DNA from: Streptomyces sp. MJM8645 | GTDB taxonomy: Bacteria; Actinomycetota; Actinomycetes; Streptomycetales; Streptomycetaceae | Reading direction: 5' to 3' | Length of the DNA stretch: 64,000 nt | NCBI RefSeq assembly: GCF_001625365.1 | Contig: NZ_LJJF01000002.1 | Span: forward strand, 744,001 to 808,000 | Part shown: piece by piece, positions 43,526-51,124 of the stretch | How the letters are laid out: each line of letters starts with the position of its first letter | Position numbering within the stretch: the stretch's first letter is position 1 | The notes under the pieces: model-generated | The model's input: the letters and a program-made list of their open reading frames with translations, nothing else | Told to the model about the DNA's origin: nothing | The model's database searches: none | Translations under genes and position numbers: made by a program

Positions 43526-44599
43526 TCAGTGGGTGGTCGCCGGGCAGGCCGGCACGGGCGCGTCCGGGCGGGCACCGGTGGCGGAGAGGGTGGCCAGCGG
43601 GGTGCCGGCCAGGCCGAGGACGGCCTGCGCGGTGGCCCGGGCGCCGGTGGCCGGGTTGAAGCCGGTCGCGTCGTAGGCGACCGCCCCGCGCACGCCCGGG
43701 TCCGTGGCGCAGCCCTGCTGGAGCTTGACCAGGCTGCTCCAGCCCTTGAGGCCGGCCCCGAAGCGTCCGCCGGCGAGCAGTGCCTGCGTGGCGAGGCCGG
43801 TGGTGTTGGCGTTGGACGCGGCGGCCCCGACGGCCGCGAAGCCGCCGTCGGCGTTCTGGTGGGCGGTCAGCCAGCCGAGCCCGGCGTTGGCCTTGGCGGT
43901 GCGGCCGGTCGCGGCGAGGGCCTGGGCGGCGAGCGCGGTGGCGTCCGGGTCGCTGGCGCAGGTGGCCTGGCCGAAGGAGACCGGGTAACCGCCGTCCGCG
44001 CACTGGCTGTCGGCGAGGAAGTCGACGGCGGCCGCCGGGGCGCCGCCGGCCGTGCGGTGCAGGGCGATCAGGGCCAGGGACTGGCCGAAGGCGTTGCTGT
44101 AGTCGCCCCACTGCGAGCGGTCGGAGAACCGGCCGTCGGCGGTCTGGAGGGAGCGCAGCCGGGCGGGCAGGTCGACGCCGCCGAAGGCCGTCGGGTTCCC
44201 GCCGCGCACCTCGACGGCGAGCAGCAGCTTGGCGGTCGCGCCCGCGTAGGCCTCGGTGGTGCCGTCGCCGAGGTAGCCGGTGATGATCTCGGGCTTGGCC
44301 AGCCAGGCGGTGGCCTTCGCGGCGGCCTGGTCGGAGCTGTGCGAGGCGGCGAAGGCCAGCACGGCGTCGATGGTCAGGCCCTGGTCGGGGTAGGCGGTGC
44401 CGTTGAAGACGGACTCGAAGTGGTCGCCGTCGACGAGCTGGCGGGCCAGCCAGCCGCCGGCGGCGGCGTCGGGGCGGATCATCGAGGACGAGGTCGCGCC
44501 AGCAGGCGCGGCCTGGGCGGCAGCGGCCGCCGGGAGGACGGTGGCGAGGGCGAGCGCGGGTATCGCGAAGAGGCGCAGGGGGCGTCGGACCAGGGACAC
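43526..44599 (-). CDS. secreted stand-alone alpha/alpha-barrel protein (prenyltransferase fold)
   Basis: 357 residues. GTG (VSLVRRPLRLF) with AAAGG upstream. Signal peptide to about AAQAAPA. The mature protein consists of helical repeats with QTADGRFS, SQCADGGYPVS, HQNADGGFAA and is closest to the first barrel of the 1000-residue surface protein (shared AAxWLARQLV-GDH opening). No active-site DDxD motif of true terpene cyclases and no membrane segment, so an enzymatic role in terpene synthesis is unlikely. First gene of a two-gene operon behind a cobalamin riboswitch. Proposed to pair with the 159-residue beta-domain protein to bind B12. Confidence 0.75.
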   Translation of the reverse strand: MSLVRRPLRLFAIPALALATVLPAAAAAQAAPAGATSSSMIRPDAAAGGWLARQLVDGDHFESVFNGTAYPDQGLTIDAVLAFAASHSSDQAAAKATAWLAKPEIITGYLGDGTTEAYAGATAKLLLAVEVRGGNPTAFGGVDLPARLRSLQTADGRFSDRSQWGDYSNAFGQSLALIALHRTAGGAPAAAVDFLADSQCADGGYPVSFGQATCASDPDATALAAQALAATGRTAKANAGLGWLTAHQNADGGFAAVGAAASNANTTGLATQALLAGGRFGAGLKGWSSLVKLQQGCATDPGVRGAVAYDATGFNPATGARATAQAVLGLAGTPLATLSATGARPDAPVPACPATTH

Positions 44600-44709
44600 G
44601 GTGGGCCTTTCCGGGCCCGCACGCAGGGGCCCGGAGGACATCGGCCACAGCCGGGGCAGCCCTCGGAGCTCCGGCCCGCAGACCACGACGGGAGGAGGGG
44701 ACGACACAC

Positions 44710-44809
44710 CTCCGCCGCCGGGTACTCGGGCTCGCCACCGGCGTGGAGTCGGCGGCCTACCGTTGCGGGTCAGCGCCGGATTCGAACCGGACTTCCCCCA
44801 GCGGCGGAG
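44710..44809 (-). promoter_or_regulatory. cobalamin riboswitch of the split transcobalamin-like operon
   Basis: Minus strand: P1 arms CTCCGCCGC (44809-44801) and GCGGCGGAG (44718-44710), with GGGGAAGTCCGGTTCGAATC, CGGCGCTGACCCGCAACGGT and 3' GGCGAGCCCGAGTACC between them. Same compact class as the two elements at 39.9-40.2 kb. 110 bases before the barrel gene start. Confidence 0.85.
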
Positions 44810-44826
44810 TCACAACTTGACGGCCC

Positions 44827-44856
44827 ATCATGGCGATACGGAAAAGATCCGGTCAA
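44827..44856 (-). promoter_or_regulatory. promoter of the split transcobalamin-like operon
   Basis: Minus strand TTGACC (44856-44851), 18-base spacer, CATGAT (44832-44827); predicted start near 44820, about 10 bases before the aptamer. Confidence 0.5.
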
Positions 44857-44934
44857 GGGTTCGTGCGTCACATCACGGTGGTCCGCACCCGGCTTCGCGA
44901 CGCGCTCCTCCCGGCCGAGACACCGTCAGTGCGC

Positions 44935-45285
44935 TCAGTCCGCTCGGGACTCCTGGAATTCCACCACGGCCGCGCCGTGCTCGTGAGCCCACTGAGTCAG
45001 CACGGCGATCGGCTTCACCAGCGTCCGGCCCAGGTCCGTCAGCACGTACTCGACCTTCCCGGACTCGGCGTGGCGGTCGACCAGGCCGTACCCCTGCAGG
45101 CGGCGCAGCGTCTGGGTCAGCACCTTCCGCGAGATCCCGCCGATCAGGTCGACCAGCTCGCCGTGTCTGCACGGTTCCCGGCTCAACGCGAACAGCACGG
45201 CCACCGCCCACTTGTCGGCGATGATCTCGATCGCCAGCCGAGCCGGGCAGTCGGCGAGGAAGACACTGCCGGAGTACTCACGCAT
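44935..45285 (-). CDS. HxlR-family transcriptional regulator
   Basis: 116 residues, the usual size. Winged helix with CPARLAIEIIADKWAVAVLFALS, GGISRKVLTQTLRRLQGYGLVDR and YVLTDLGRTL, the hallmark HxlR pattern; the Cys near residue 13 is the conserved one that can sense reactive electrophiles. I start at ATG 45285 (MREYSGS). Divergent from a deacetylase-NmrA pair, which it most likely controls. Confidence 0.88.
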   Translation of the reverse strand: MREYSGSVFLADCPARLAIEIIADKWAVAVLFALSREPCRHGELVDLIGGISRKVLTQTLRRLQGYGLVDRHAESGKVEYVLTDLGRTLVKPIAVLTQWAHEHGAAVVEFQESRAD

Positions 45286-45397
45286 GACCCGACGGTAGCC
45301 CGCCGCCGGGAACCCGGAGGTACCTACCGCCTCACTAGCGTCCACTGCGGAAGCCATCGAGCCATCGAGCCATCGGTCAGGGGAGCAGGGGAGCCGT

Positions 45398-46222
45398 ATG
45401 AGGGCAGAGACCGAATGGCCGGGCGGGCGGAAGGTCGTCGCACTGGTCACCGTCGCGCTGGAGCTGTGGTCACCAGGGCACTGGCCCGCCTACGCGCCGA
45501 TGGCCGCGGCGTGGCCGCTGTCCGGCATCGACGACACGCACAGCACCTCCTGGGCGGACTACGGCGTCACCACCGGCATCTGGCGGCTGCTCGACGTCCT
45601 GGGTGACCTGCCCGCCACCGTCGGCGTCAGTGGACTGGTGGCCGAGCGGCACCCCGAGACCGTCGAGGCCGTGCACGAGGCGGGTCACGAGATCGCCGCA
45701 CACTCCTGGGCCCAGGACGTGGTGCCCGCGCTGCTCGACGTCGATGCCGAGCGGGCCAACGTCCTTCGCTGCACCGACATCCTTCGCCGGGTCACCGGTG
45801 TTCGCCCGACGGGGTGGATGAGCCCGCGCGCCACCGGTTCGCGGCACACGGTCGACCTGCTCGCCGAGGCCGGCTACCGCTGGACCGGGGACCACGGCGA
45901 CCACGACCTCCCGCAGGTCCTGTCCACCGTTCACGGTCCTCTGGTCTCCCTCATGCACAGCGACCACTCCGACGTCCGCGACGCCGCGGCCGGCCCGTAC
46001 GCCTACCGCGACCTTCACCGTGAGCTGCTGAACCAGCTGCTCGCCGCCCCCGGCCCGGGCGTCTTCCACCTGACCGTCCACGCCCACGTCGGAGGCCGAC
46101 CGCTCCTCGCGGGCATGGTCGGCCAGGTCCTCGATCACATCCGCGAGTCCGGCGACGTCTGGGTCGCCACCCACGCCCAGCTGGCCGAACACGTCCTGAC
46201 ACACCAGGGAGGAACGCCATGA
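45398..46222 (+). CDS. polysaccharide deacetylase-family protein
   Basis: 274 residues, no signal peptide. NodB-like fold: VVALVTVALELW at the first strand, YGVTTGIWRLLDVL, GHEIAAHSWAQD (His pair of the metal site), and GWMSPRATGS. These resemble cytosolic PuuE/allantoinase-like and peptidoglycan-deacetylase-like members that act on amide bonds of small molecules. Start ATG with GGGGAG upstream. 4-base overlap with the following NmrA-like gene. Substrate unknown; the usual first Asp-Asp pair is not obvious, so activity is not assured. Confidence 0.75.
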   Translation: MRAETEWPGGRKVVALVTVALELWSPGHWPAYAPMAAAWPLSGIDDTHSTSWADYGVTTGIWRLLDVLGDLPATVGVSGLVAERHPETVEAVHEAGHEIAAHSWAQDVVPALLDVDAERANVLRCTDILRRVTGVRPTGWMSPRATGSRHTVDLLAEAGYRWTGDHGDHDLPQVLSTVHGPLVSLMHSDHSDVRDAAAGPYAYRDLHRELLNQLLAAPGPGVFHLTVHAHVGGRPLLAGMVGQVLDHIRESGDVWVATHAQLAEHVLTHQGGTP

Positions 46223-47145
46223 CCCACGTCCTCGTCGTCGGCGGCACCGGAGCCATGGGCAGCCACGTGGTCCGCCACCTGCTGGCCACCACCGACGCCA
46301 CCGTCACCGTCCCCACCCGCCACCCGGAGTCCGCCCGCGCCACCGGACTCGCCGCCACCGCGCCGGACCGCGTGCGACTGGTCCGCTCCGACCCGGCGGC
46401 GCTCGAGGTCCTGATCGGGCAGGCGGACCACGTGTTCGCCAACACCGACTTCTTCGCGACGGGCAGCGCGGTGGGTGAGTACCGGCAGGGGCTGCACTTG
46501 CTGGCCGCCGCCGAGCGGGCCGGCGTGGAGCGCTTCATCTGGTCCTCGTTGGACAGCGCGGTGTCCCTGACCGGCCACCCCGTCCCGCATTTCGACAGCA
46601 AGGCCGCCGTCGCCGCCCACATCGGCCTGATGCGGTCGGAGGAGATGCTCCGCAAGGAGACCGACGGCTGGTACACGGACCACGTCTCGGTGCTGACCAC
46701 GGCGCCGTACTTCGAGAACCTGCGGGACCGACTCGCCCCCCGGCCGGACGGCAGGGGCGGCCTGGTCTTCAGGCTCCCCCTCGGCGCCGCCCACTACCCG
46801 CTCGTCGCCCTCGACGACATCGCCTGGTTCGCCTGCCACATGTTCGACAACTGGCAGTCCTGGGGCGCCCGCGACCTCGCGGTGATCGGCGACAGCCTCA
46901 CCGGCGACGAGATCGCCGCCACCTTCGCCCAGGTCACGGGCACCCCCAGCACCTACCTCCCGATGCCGCACGACGACCTGCGCACCGCCGTCCCCGGCTT
47001 CAGCCACGACTACGCGGCGATGTTCCGGTTCTTCGCCGACCGTGACCTCTACGCCCGAGACCGGGACATCGGCCTCCTGCGCCGCCTGCACCCCGACGTG
47101 ATGACCTTCGAGGACTGGCTGCACCACACCGGATGGACGGGATGA
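46219..47145 (+). CDS. NmrA-like NAD(P)-binding protein
   Basis: 308 residues. Atypical short-chain dehydrogenase fold with VLVVGGTGAMGSHVVRHLL at 4-22, DRVRLVRSDPAALEVLI, and SVLTTAPYFENLRDRL as in NmrA/HSCARG redox sensors and quinone reductase-like proteins. Overlaps the deacetylase gene by 4 bases and ends at a hairpin terminator. The HxlR neighbour suggests an electrophile or redox response. Confidence 0.85.
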   Translation: MTHVLVVGGTGAMGSHVVRHLLATTDATVTVPTRHPESARATGLAATAPDRVRLVRSDPAALEVLIGQADHVFANTDFFATGSAVGEYRQGLHLLAAAERAGVERFIWSSLDSAVSLTGHPVPHFDSKAAVAAHIGLMRSEEMLRKETDGWYTDHVSVLTTAPYFENLRDRLAPRPDGRGGLVFRLPLGAAHYPLVALDDIAWFACHMFDNWQSWGARDLAVIGDSLTGDEIAATFAQVTGTPSTYLPMPHDDLRTAVPGFSHDYAAMFRFFADRDLYARDRDIGLLRRLHPDVMTFEDWLHHTGWTG

Positions 47146-47155
47146 CCAGGACCTT

Positions 47156-47195
47156 CCCGGTGCGCCACCCCCCGGGCGAGGGGCGGCGCACCGGG
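47156..47195. terminator. bidirectional terminator
   Basis: CCCGGTGCGCC at 47156-47166 pairs with GGCGCACCGGG at 47185-47195; serves convergent genes ending at 47145 and 47203. Confidence 0.75.
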
Positions 47196-47202
47196 CGGGC
47201 TG

Positions 47203-47979
47203 TCAGCGGTTGAGGAACTCCGGCGGGCGCTTCTCGGCGAAGGCCGCCATGCCCTCCTTCTGGTCCGTCGTGGCGAACGTGGCGTGGAACAGGCGCCGTT
47301 CGAAGCGCACGCCCTCGGCGAGCGTGGTCTCGTACGAGCGGTTGACGCTCTCCTTGAGCATGACCGCAGCCGGGGTGGACATCGCCGCGACGGTCTCGGC
47401 CACCGTCAGGGCCTCGGCCAGCAGCTGGTCCGCCGGGACGATCCGGGAGACCAGGCCGGCCCGCTCGGCCTCCTCGGCGCCCATCATCCGGCCGGTCAGG
47501 CACAGTTCCATCGCCTTCGCCTTGCCGACCGCCCGGGTCAGCCGCTGCGAGCCGCCGATGCCGGGGATGACACCGAGCTTGATCTCCGGCTGCCCGAACT
47601 TCGCGGTGTCCGCCGCCAGCAGGACGTCGCACAGCATCGCCAACTCGCAGCCGCCGCCCAGCGCGTAGCCCGCCACCGCCGCCACCACGGGCTTGCGCAG
47701 CGCGGCGAAGCGGTCCCAGGCGGCGAACCAGTCGCCGAGGTAGGCGTCGACGAAGTCGAGGGACTGCATCTCCTTGATGTCGGCGCCGGCCGCGAACGCC
47801 TTCTCCGAGCCGGTGATGACCAGGCAGCCGATCTCCGGGTCACGGTCGAACTCCGTTGCCGCCTGCACGACTTCGTTCATCAGGAGGGTGTTGAGCGCGT
47901 TGAGCGCCTTGGGCCGGTCTAGCGTGATCAGCCCCACCCGGCCCTTGCGCTCGACCAGGATCGTCTCGTAGCCGGTCAC
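47203..47979 (-). CDS. enoyl-CoA hydratase (methacrylyl-CoA hydration)
   Basis: 258 residues, crotonase fold. Oxyanion-hole segments KAFAAGADIKEM and GYALGGGCELAM; both catalytic glutamates are in place (GGGCELA and FGQPEIKLGVIPGIGG). Closest in pattern to short-chain EchA-type hydratases. GTG start overlapping the dehydrogenase stop by 4 bases. As the last gene of the valine operon it should hydrate methacrylyl-CoA to 3-hydroxyisobutyryl-CoA. Confidence 0.92.
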   Translation of the reverse strand: MTGYETILVERKGRVGLITLDRPKALNALNTLLMNEVVQAATEFDRDPEIGCLVITGSEKAFAAGADIKEMQSLDFVDAYLGDWFAAWDRFAALRKPVVAAVAGYALGGGCELAMLCDVLLAADTAKFGQPEIKLGVIPGIGGSQRLTRAVGKAKAMELCLTGRMMGAEEAERAGLVSRIVPADQLLAEALTVAETVAAMSTPAAVMLKESVNRSYETTLAEGVRFERRLFHATFATTDQKEGMAAFAEKRPPEFLNR

Positions 47980-48908
47980 TTGCCGTCCTCCCTCAGGGTG
48001 GTGATGATCGCCGAGAAGTCCAGGCCGGCGCCGCCGTCGGCCTGCGCGAAGTCCGCGTACAGCTGTGCCGCCCTGCGTCCGAGTTCGGTGGGCAGGCCGG
48101 CGGCGTCGGCGGCCCCGGCGGCGAGTCCGAGGTCCTTGGCCATCAGGGCGGCGGCGAACCCGGCCGCGTAGTCGCGGTTGGCCGGGCTGGCCGGCACCGG
48201 CCCGGGGACGGGGCAGTTGGTGGTGAGCGCCCAGCACTGGCCGGAGGCGGTCGAGGCGACGTCGTAGAGCGCCTGGTGGCTGAGCCCGAGGCTCTCCCCG
48301 AGCACGAAGGCCTCGCTGACCGCGATCATCGAGATGCCCAGGATCATGTTGTTGCAGATCTTCGCGGCCTGCCCCGCACCGGGGGGTCCGCAGTGCACGA
48401 CCTTGCGGCCCATCGCCTCCAGCACCGGTCGGGCCGCCTCGAAGTCCGGCTCGGCGGCTCCGACCATGAAGGTGAGGCTCGCGGCCGTGGCGCCGACCAC
48501 CCCGCCGGAGACCGGCGCGTCCACGGCCCGGTGCCCGGCGTGCACGGCGAGGTCGTGCGCCGCCCGGGCGTCCGCGACGTCGATCGTGGAGCAGTCGACG
48601 AAGAGCGTTCCCGGGCGGGCGGCGGGCAGCAGGTCCGCGTAGGCGGCCAGCACGTGCCGGCCGGCCGGCAGCATGCTGATGACGACGTCGGCCTCCCGCA
48701 CCGCCTCGGTCGCGGACCGCGCCGGACGGACGCCGCTCTCCGTCCGGGACGCCCGCCGCAGCGCCTCGGGCGCCAGGTCGTAGCCGGTCACGGTGTGTCC
48801 GGCCGTGGCGAGGTTGGCGGCCATCGGGCCGCCCATGTTGCCGAGTCCGATGAATCCGATGACTCCGTTGAATCCGTTGAATCCGTTGAATCCGTTGCGG
48901 TGGGTCAC
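47976..48908 (-). CDS. mmsB: 3-hydroxyisobutyrate dehydrogenase
   Basis: 310 residues. NAD-dependent oxidation of 3-hydroxyisobutyrate to methylmalonate semialdehyde. Rossmann motif FIGLGNMGGPMAANLATAG, substrate motif DAPVSGGVVGA, and the catalytic Lys in AAKICNNMILG. The GTG start is followed by three NGF repeats from a 9-base microsatellite directly before the Rossmann strand. 4-base overlaps with both neighbours. Confidence 0.93.
   Translation of the reverse strand: MTHRNGFNGFNGFNGVIGFIGLGNMGGPMAANLATAGHTVTGYDLAPEALRRASRTESGVRPARSATEAVREADVVISMLPAGRHVLAAYADLLPAARPGTLFVDCSTIDVADARAAHDLAVHAGHRAVDAPVSGGVVGATAASLTFMVGAAEPDFEAARPVLEAMGRKVVHCGPPGAGQAAKICNNMILGISMIAVSEAFVLGESLGLSHQALYDVASTASGQCWALTTNCPVPGPVPASPANRDYAAGFAAALMAKDLGLAAGAADAAGLPTELGRRAAQLYADFAQADGGAGLDFSAIITTLREDGK
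48850..48894. repeat. 9-base microsatellite at the mmsB start
   Basis: Five consecutive units ATGAATCCG, ATGACTCCG, then TTGAATCCG three times. The three identical units encode Asn-Gly-Phe repeats in codons 5-13 of mmsB. Confidence 0.75.
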
Positions 48909-49978
48909 CAGCGCTCCAGGGGTGTGGTGGGGGCCAGACCGAGTTCCCGGTCGCCGAGCGGGGCGAAGTAGCGGGCCACCGTGGCGGGCCCGACGGCGCT
49001 CAGCGTCGACGGGTTCCACCGCGGGGAACGGTCCTTGTCGATCACCTGGGCGCGGATCCCCTCGGCCAGGTCCGGCGTGGAGAGCGCCGCGCAGGAGGTC
49101 CGGTACTCCTGGTCGAGGACGGCCTCCAGCGGGCCGAGGGTGCGGGCCCGGCGCAGGGCGGCGAGGGTGGCCTTCACGGCGGCGGGCGAGTTGGCGGCGA
49201 TCCGGTCCGCGGCCTCCTTGGCCTCCGGTTCGCCACTGTCCCGCAGGCGGTCGAGGATCTCCTCCACGGTGTCGGCCCCGTAGCAGTGGTCGATCCAGGC
49301 CCGCCGGCCGTCCAGCACGCCGGCCGGTGCGGGCCCGACGTTCCGTTCGAGGGCGTCGTGCACGGGGAGTTCGGCCAGGTCGTCCAGCAGCGCGGGCAGC
49401 CGCTCGGCCGGGACGAAGTGGTCGGCGAGGCCGCAGAGCAGCGCGTCACCGGCGCCTACGGAGCCCGCGGTCAGGGCCAGGTGGGTACCCAGCTCGCCCG
49501 GTGCGAGGGCGAGCAGGTAGGTGCCGCCCACGTCGGGGACGAAGCCGATGCCGGCCTCGGGCATGGCGACGCGGGTGGTCCCGGTGACGATCCGGACGCT
49601 GCCGTGGGCGGAGACCCCGACCCCGCCGCCCATCACGATGCCGCTCATGAGCGCGACGTAGGGCTTGGGGTAGCGGGCGATGCGGGCGTTGAGGCGGTAC
49701 TCGTCGCGCCAGAACTCCTCCACCGCGCCCGGGTCCGCGCCGGTGGCGGCGCGGTGGATGGCGACGATGTCGCCGCCGGCGCAGAAGGCCCGCTCACCGG
49801 CGCCGGTGATGACCACGGTGTCGACCCGCTCGTCCTCCTCCCACGCGTCCAGCGCGTCGGAGATCCTTCGCACCATGCCGTGGGTGAGGGCGTTCAGGGC
49901 CGCGGGGCGGTTGAGGACGATCAGGCCGGCCCGGCCCTCGCGGTGGACCAGGACCTCGTCGAGGTCGTTCCCGGCCAT
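48905..49978 (-). CDS. 3-hydroxyisobutyryl-CoA hydrolase
   Basis: 357 residues, larger than simple hydratases and typical of HIBCH. Crotonase core with RAFCAGGDIVAIH, SGIVMGGGVGVSAHG, and PEAGIGFVPDVGGTYLL; the C-terminal extension (about 250-357) includes RSPRWNPSTL, a HIBCH signature. Releases CoA from 3-hydroxyisobutyryl-CoA in valine breakdown. ATG at 49978 overlaps the acyl-CoA dehydrogenase stop as TGATG; GTG just before is an alternative. Confidence 0.9.
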   Translation of the reverse strand: MAGNDLDEVLVHREGRAGLIVLNRPAALNALTHGMVRRISDALDAWEEDERVDTVVITGAGERAFCAGGDIVAIHRAATGADPGAVEEFWRDEYRLNARIARYPKPYVALMSGIVMGGGVGVSAHGSVRIVTGTTRVAMPEAGIGFVPDVGGTYLLALAPGELGTHLALTAGSVGAGDALLCGLADHFVPAERLPALLDDLAELPVHDALERNVGPAPAGVLDGRRAWIDHCYGADTVEEILDRLRDSGEPEAKEAADRIAANSPAAVKATLAALRRARTLGPLEAVLDQEYRTSCAALSTPDLAEGIRAQVIDKDRSPRWNPSTLSAVGPATVARYFAPLGDRELGLAPTTPLERW

Positions 49979-51117
49979 CACGCGGCCCCGGTCAGGCCGC
50001 GGGCGACGATGACGCGCATGATCTCGTTGGTTCCTTCCAGGATCTGGTGCACCCGCAGGTCGCGGACGATCTTCTCGATGCCGTACTCGGCCAGGTAGCC
50101 GTAGCCGCCGTGCAGTTGGAGCGCCTGGTTGGCGACCTCGAAGCCGGTGTCGGTGGCGTGCCGCTTGGCCATCGCGCACAGCTCCGGCGCTCTGGGGTCC
50201 CCCCGGTCCAGGGCCGAGGCGGCCCGCCAGAGCAGCGACCTGGCCGCCTCCAGCTCCGTGGCCATGTCGGCGAGCCGGAACTGCAGCGCCTGGGCGTGCA
50301 GGAGCCGGGCGCCGAACGCCTCGCGGTCCGCCAGGTAGCGGGTGGCCCGCTCCAGGGCGTCCTGCGCTCCGCCGAGGGAGCAGGCGGCGATGCCGAGCCG
50401 GCCTCCGTTCAGCCCGTTCATGGCGATCCGGAAGCCCTCGCCCTCGACTCCGAGGAGGCGGTCGGCCGGGAGCCGGACGCCGTCCAGCCGCACCTGGCGG
50501 GTGGGCTGGGCGTTCCAGCCCATCTTCTTCTCGTCGGGCCCGAACGAGACGCCGGCGTCGTCGCGTTCGACGACGAACGCGGACACCCCGCCGGCCCCCG
50601 GTCCGCCGGTGCGGGCCATCACCAGGTAGACCTGGGAGACGCCCGCGCCCGAGATGAACTGCTTGACGCCGTCGAGGACCCAGTGGTCCCCGTCCCGGCG
50701 GGCTCGGGTGGTCAGTGCCGCCGCGTCCGAGCCCGCGCCGGGCTCGGTGAGGCAGTAGCTGGCGGGGGTCGCCATGGCGCTGAGGCCCGGCAGCCACCGG
50801 GCGCGCTGGGCGTCGTCGCCGTAGCGGTCGATCATCCAGGCGACCATGTTGTGGATGGACAGGTAGGCCGCGATGGACGGGCAGCCGGTGGCCAGCGCCT
50901 CGAACACGAGCACGCCGTCGGCGCGGGTGAGTCCGGAGCCGCCGGACTCCTCGCGGACGTAGACACCGGCCAGGCCGACGTCCGCCGCCTTGCGCAGCAC
51001 GTCCACCGGGAAGTGCTTGGCCTGGTCCCACGCGACCGCGTTCGGCGCCAGGTGTTCGCGGGCGAAGGCCCGGGTGGTCGCCGCGATGGCGAGCTGGTCC
51101 TCTGTGAGGTCGTGCAC
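49978..51117 (-). CDS. acyl-CoA dehydrogenase, probable isobutyryl-CoA dehydrogenase
   Basis: 379 residues, full-length. FAD-dependent; motifs YCLTEPGAGSDAAAL (flavin and substrate), GGYGYLAEYGIEKIVRDLRVHQILEGTNEI at the C-terminus (arginine and glycine positions conserved). GTG start. Second gene of the operon, 7 bases after mmsA. Operon context points to isobutyryl-CoA as substrate, giving methacrylyl-CoA. Confidence 0.92.
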   Translation of the reverse strand: MHDLTEDQLAIAATTRAFAREHLAPNAVAWDQAKHFPVDVLRKAADVGLAGVYVREESGGSGLTRADGVLVFEALATGCPSIAAYLSIHNMVAWMIDRYGDDAQRARWLPGLSAMATPASYCLTEPGAGSDAAALTTRARRDGDHWVLDGVKQFISGAGVSQVYLVMARTGGPGAGGVSAFVVERDDAGVSFGPDEKKMGWNAQPTRQVRLDGVRLPADRLLGVEGEGFRIAMNGLNGGRLGIAACSLGGAQDALERATRYLADREAFGARLLHAQALQFRLADMATELEAARSLLWRAASALDRGDPRAPELCAMAKRHATDTGFEVANQALQLHGGYGYLAEYGIEKIVRDLRVHQILEGTNEIMRVIVARGLTGAA

Positions 51118-51124
51118 GGCGCCC

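Noticed and set aside
36816..44599. Barrel proteins as terpene cyclases or prenyltransferases
   Set aside because: They are exported, lack the acidic active-site motifs of cyclases and have no terpene genes nearby; the fold is shared with transcobalamin, which fits the riboswitches better.
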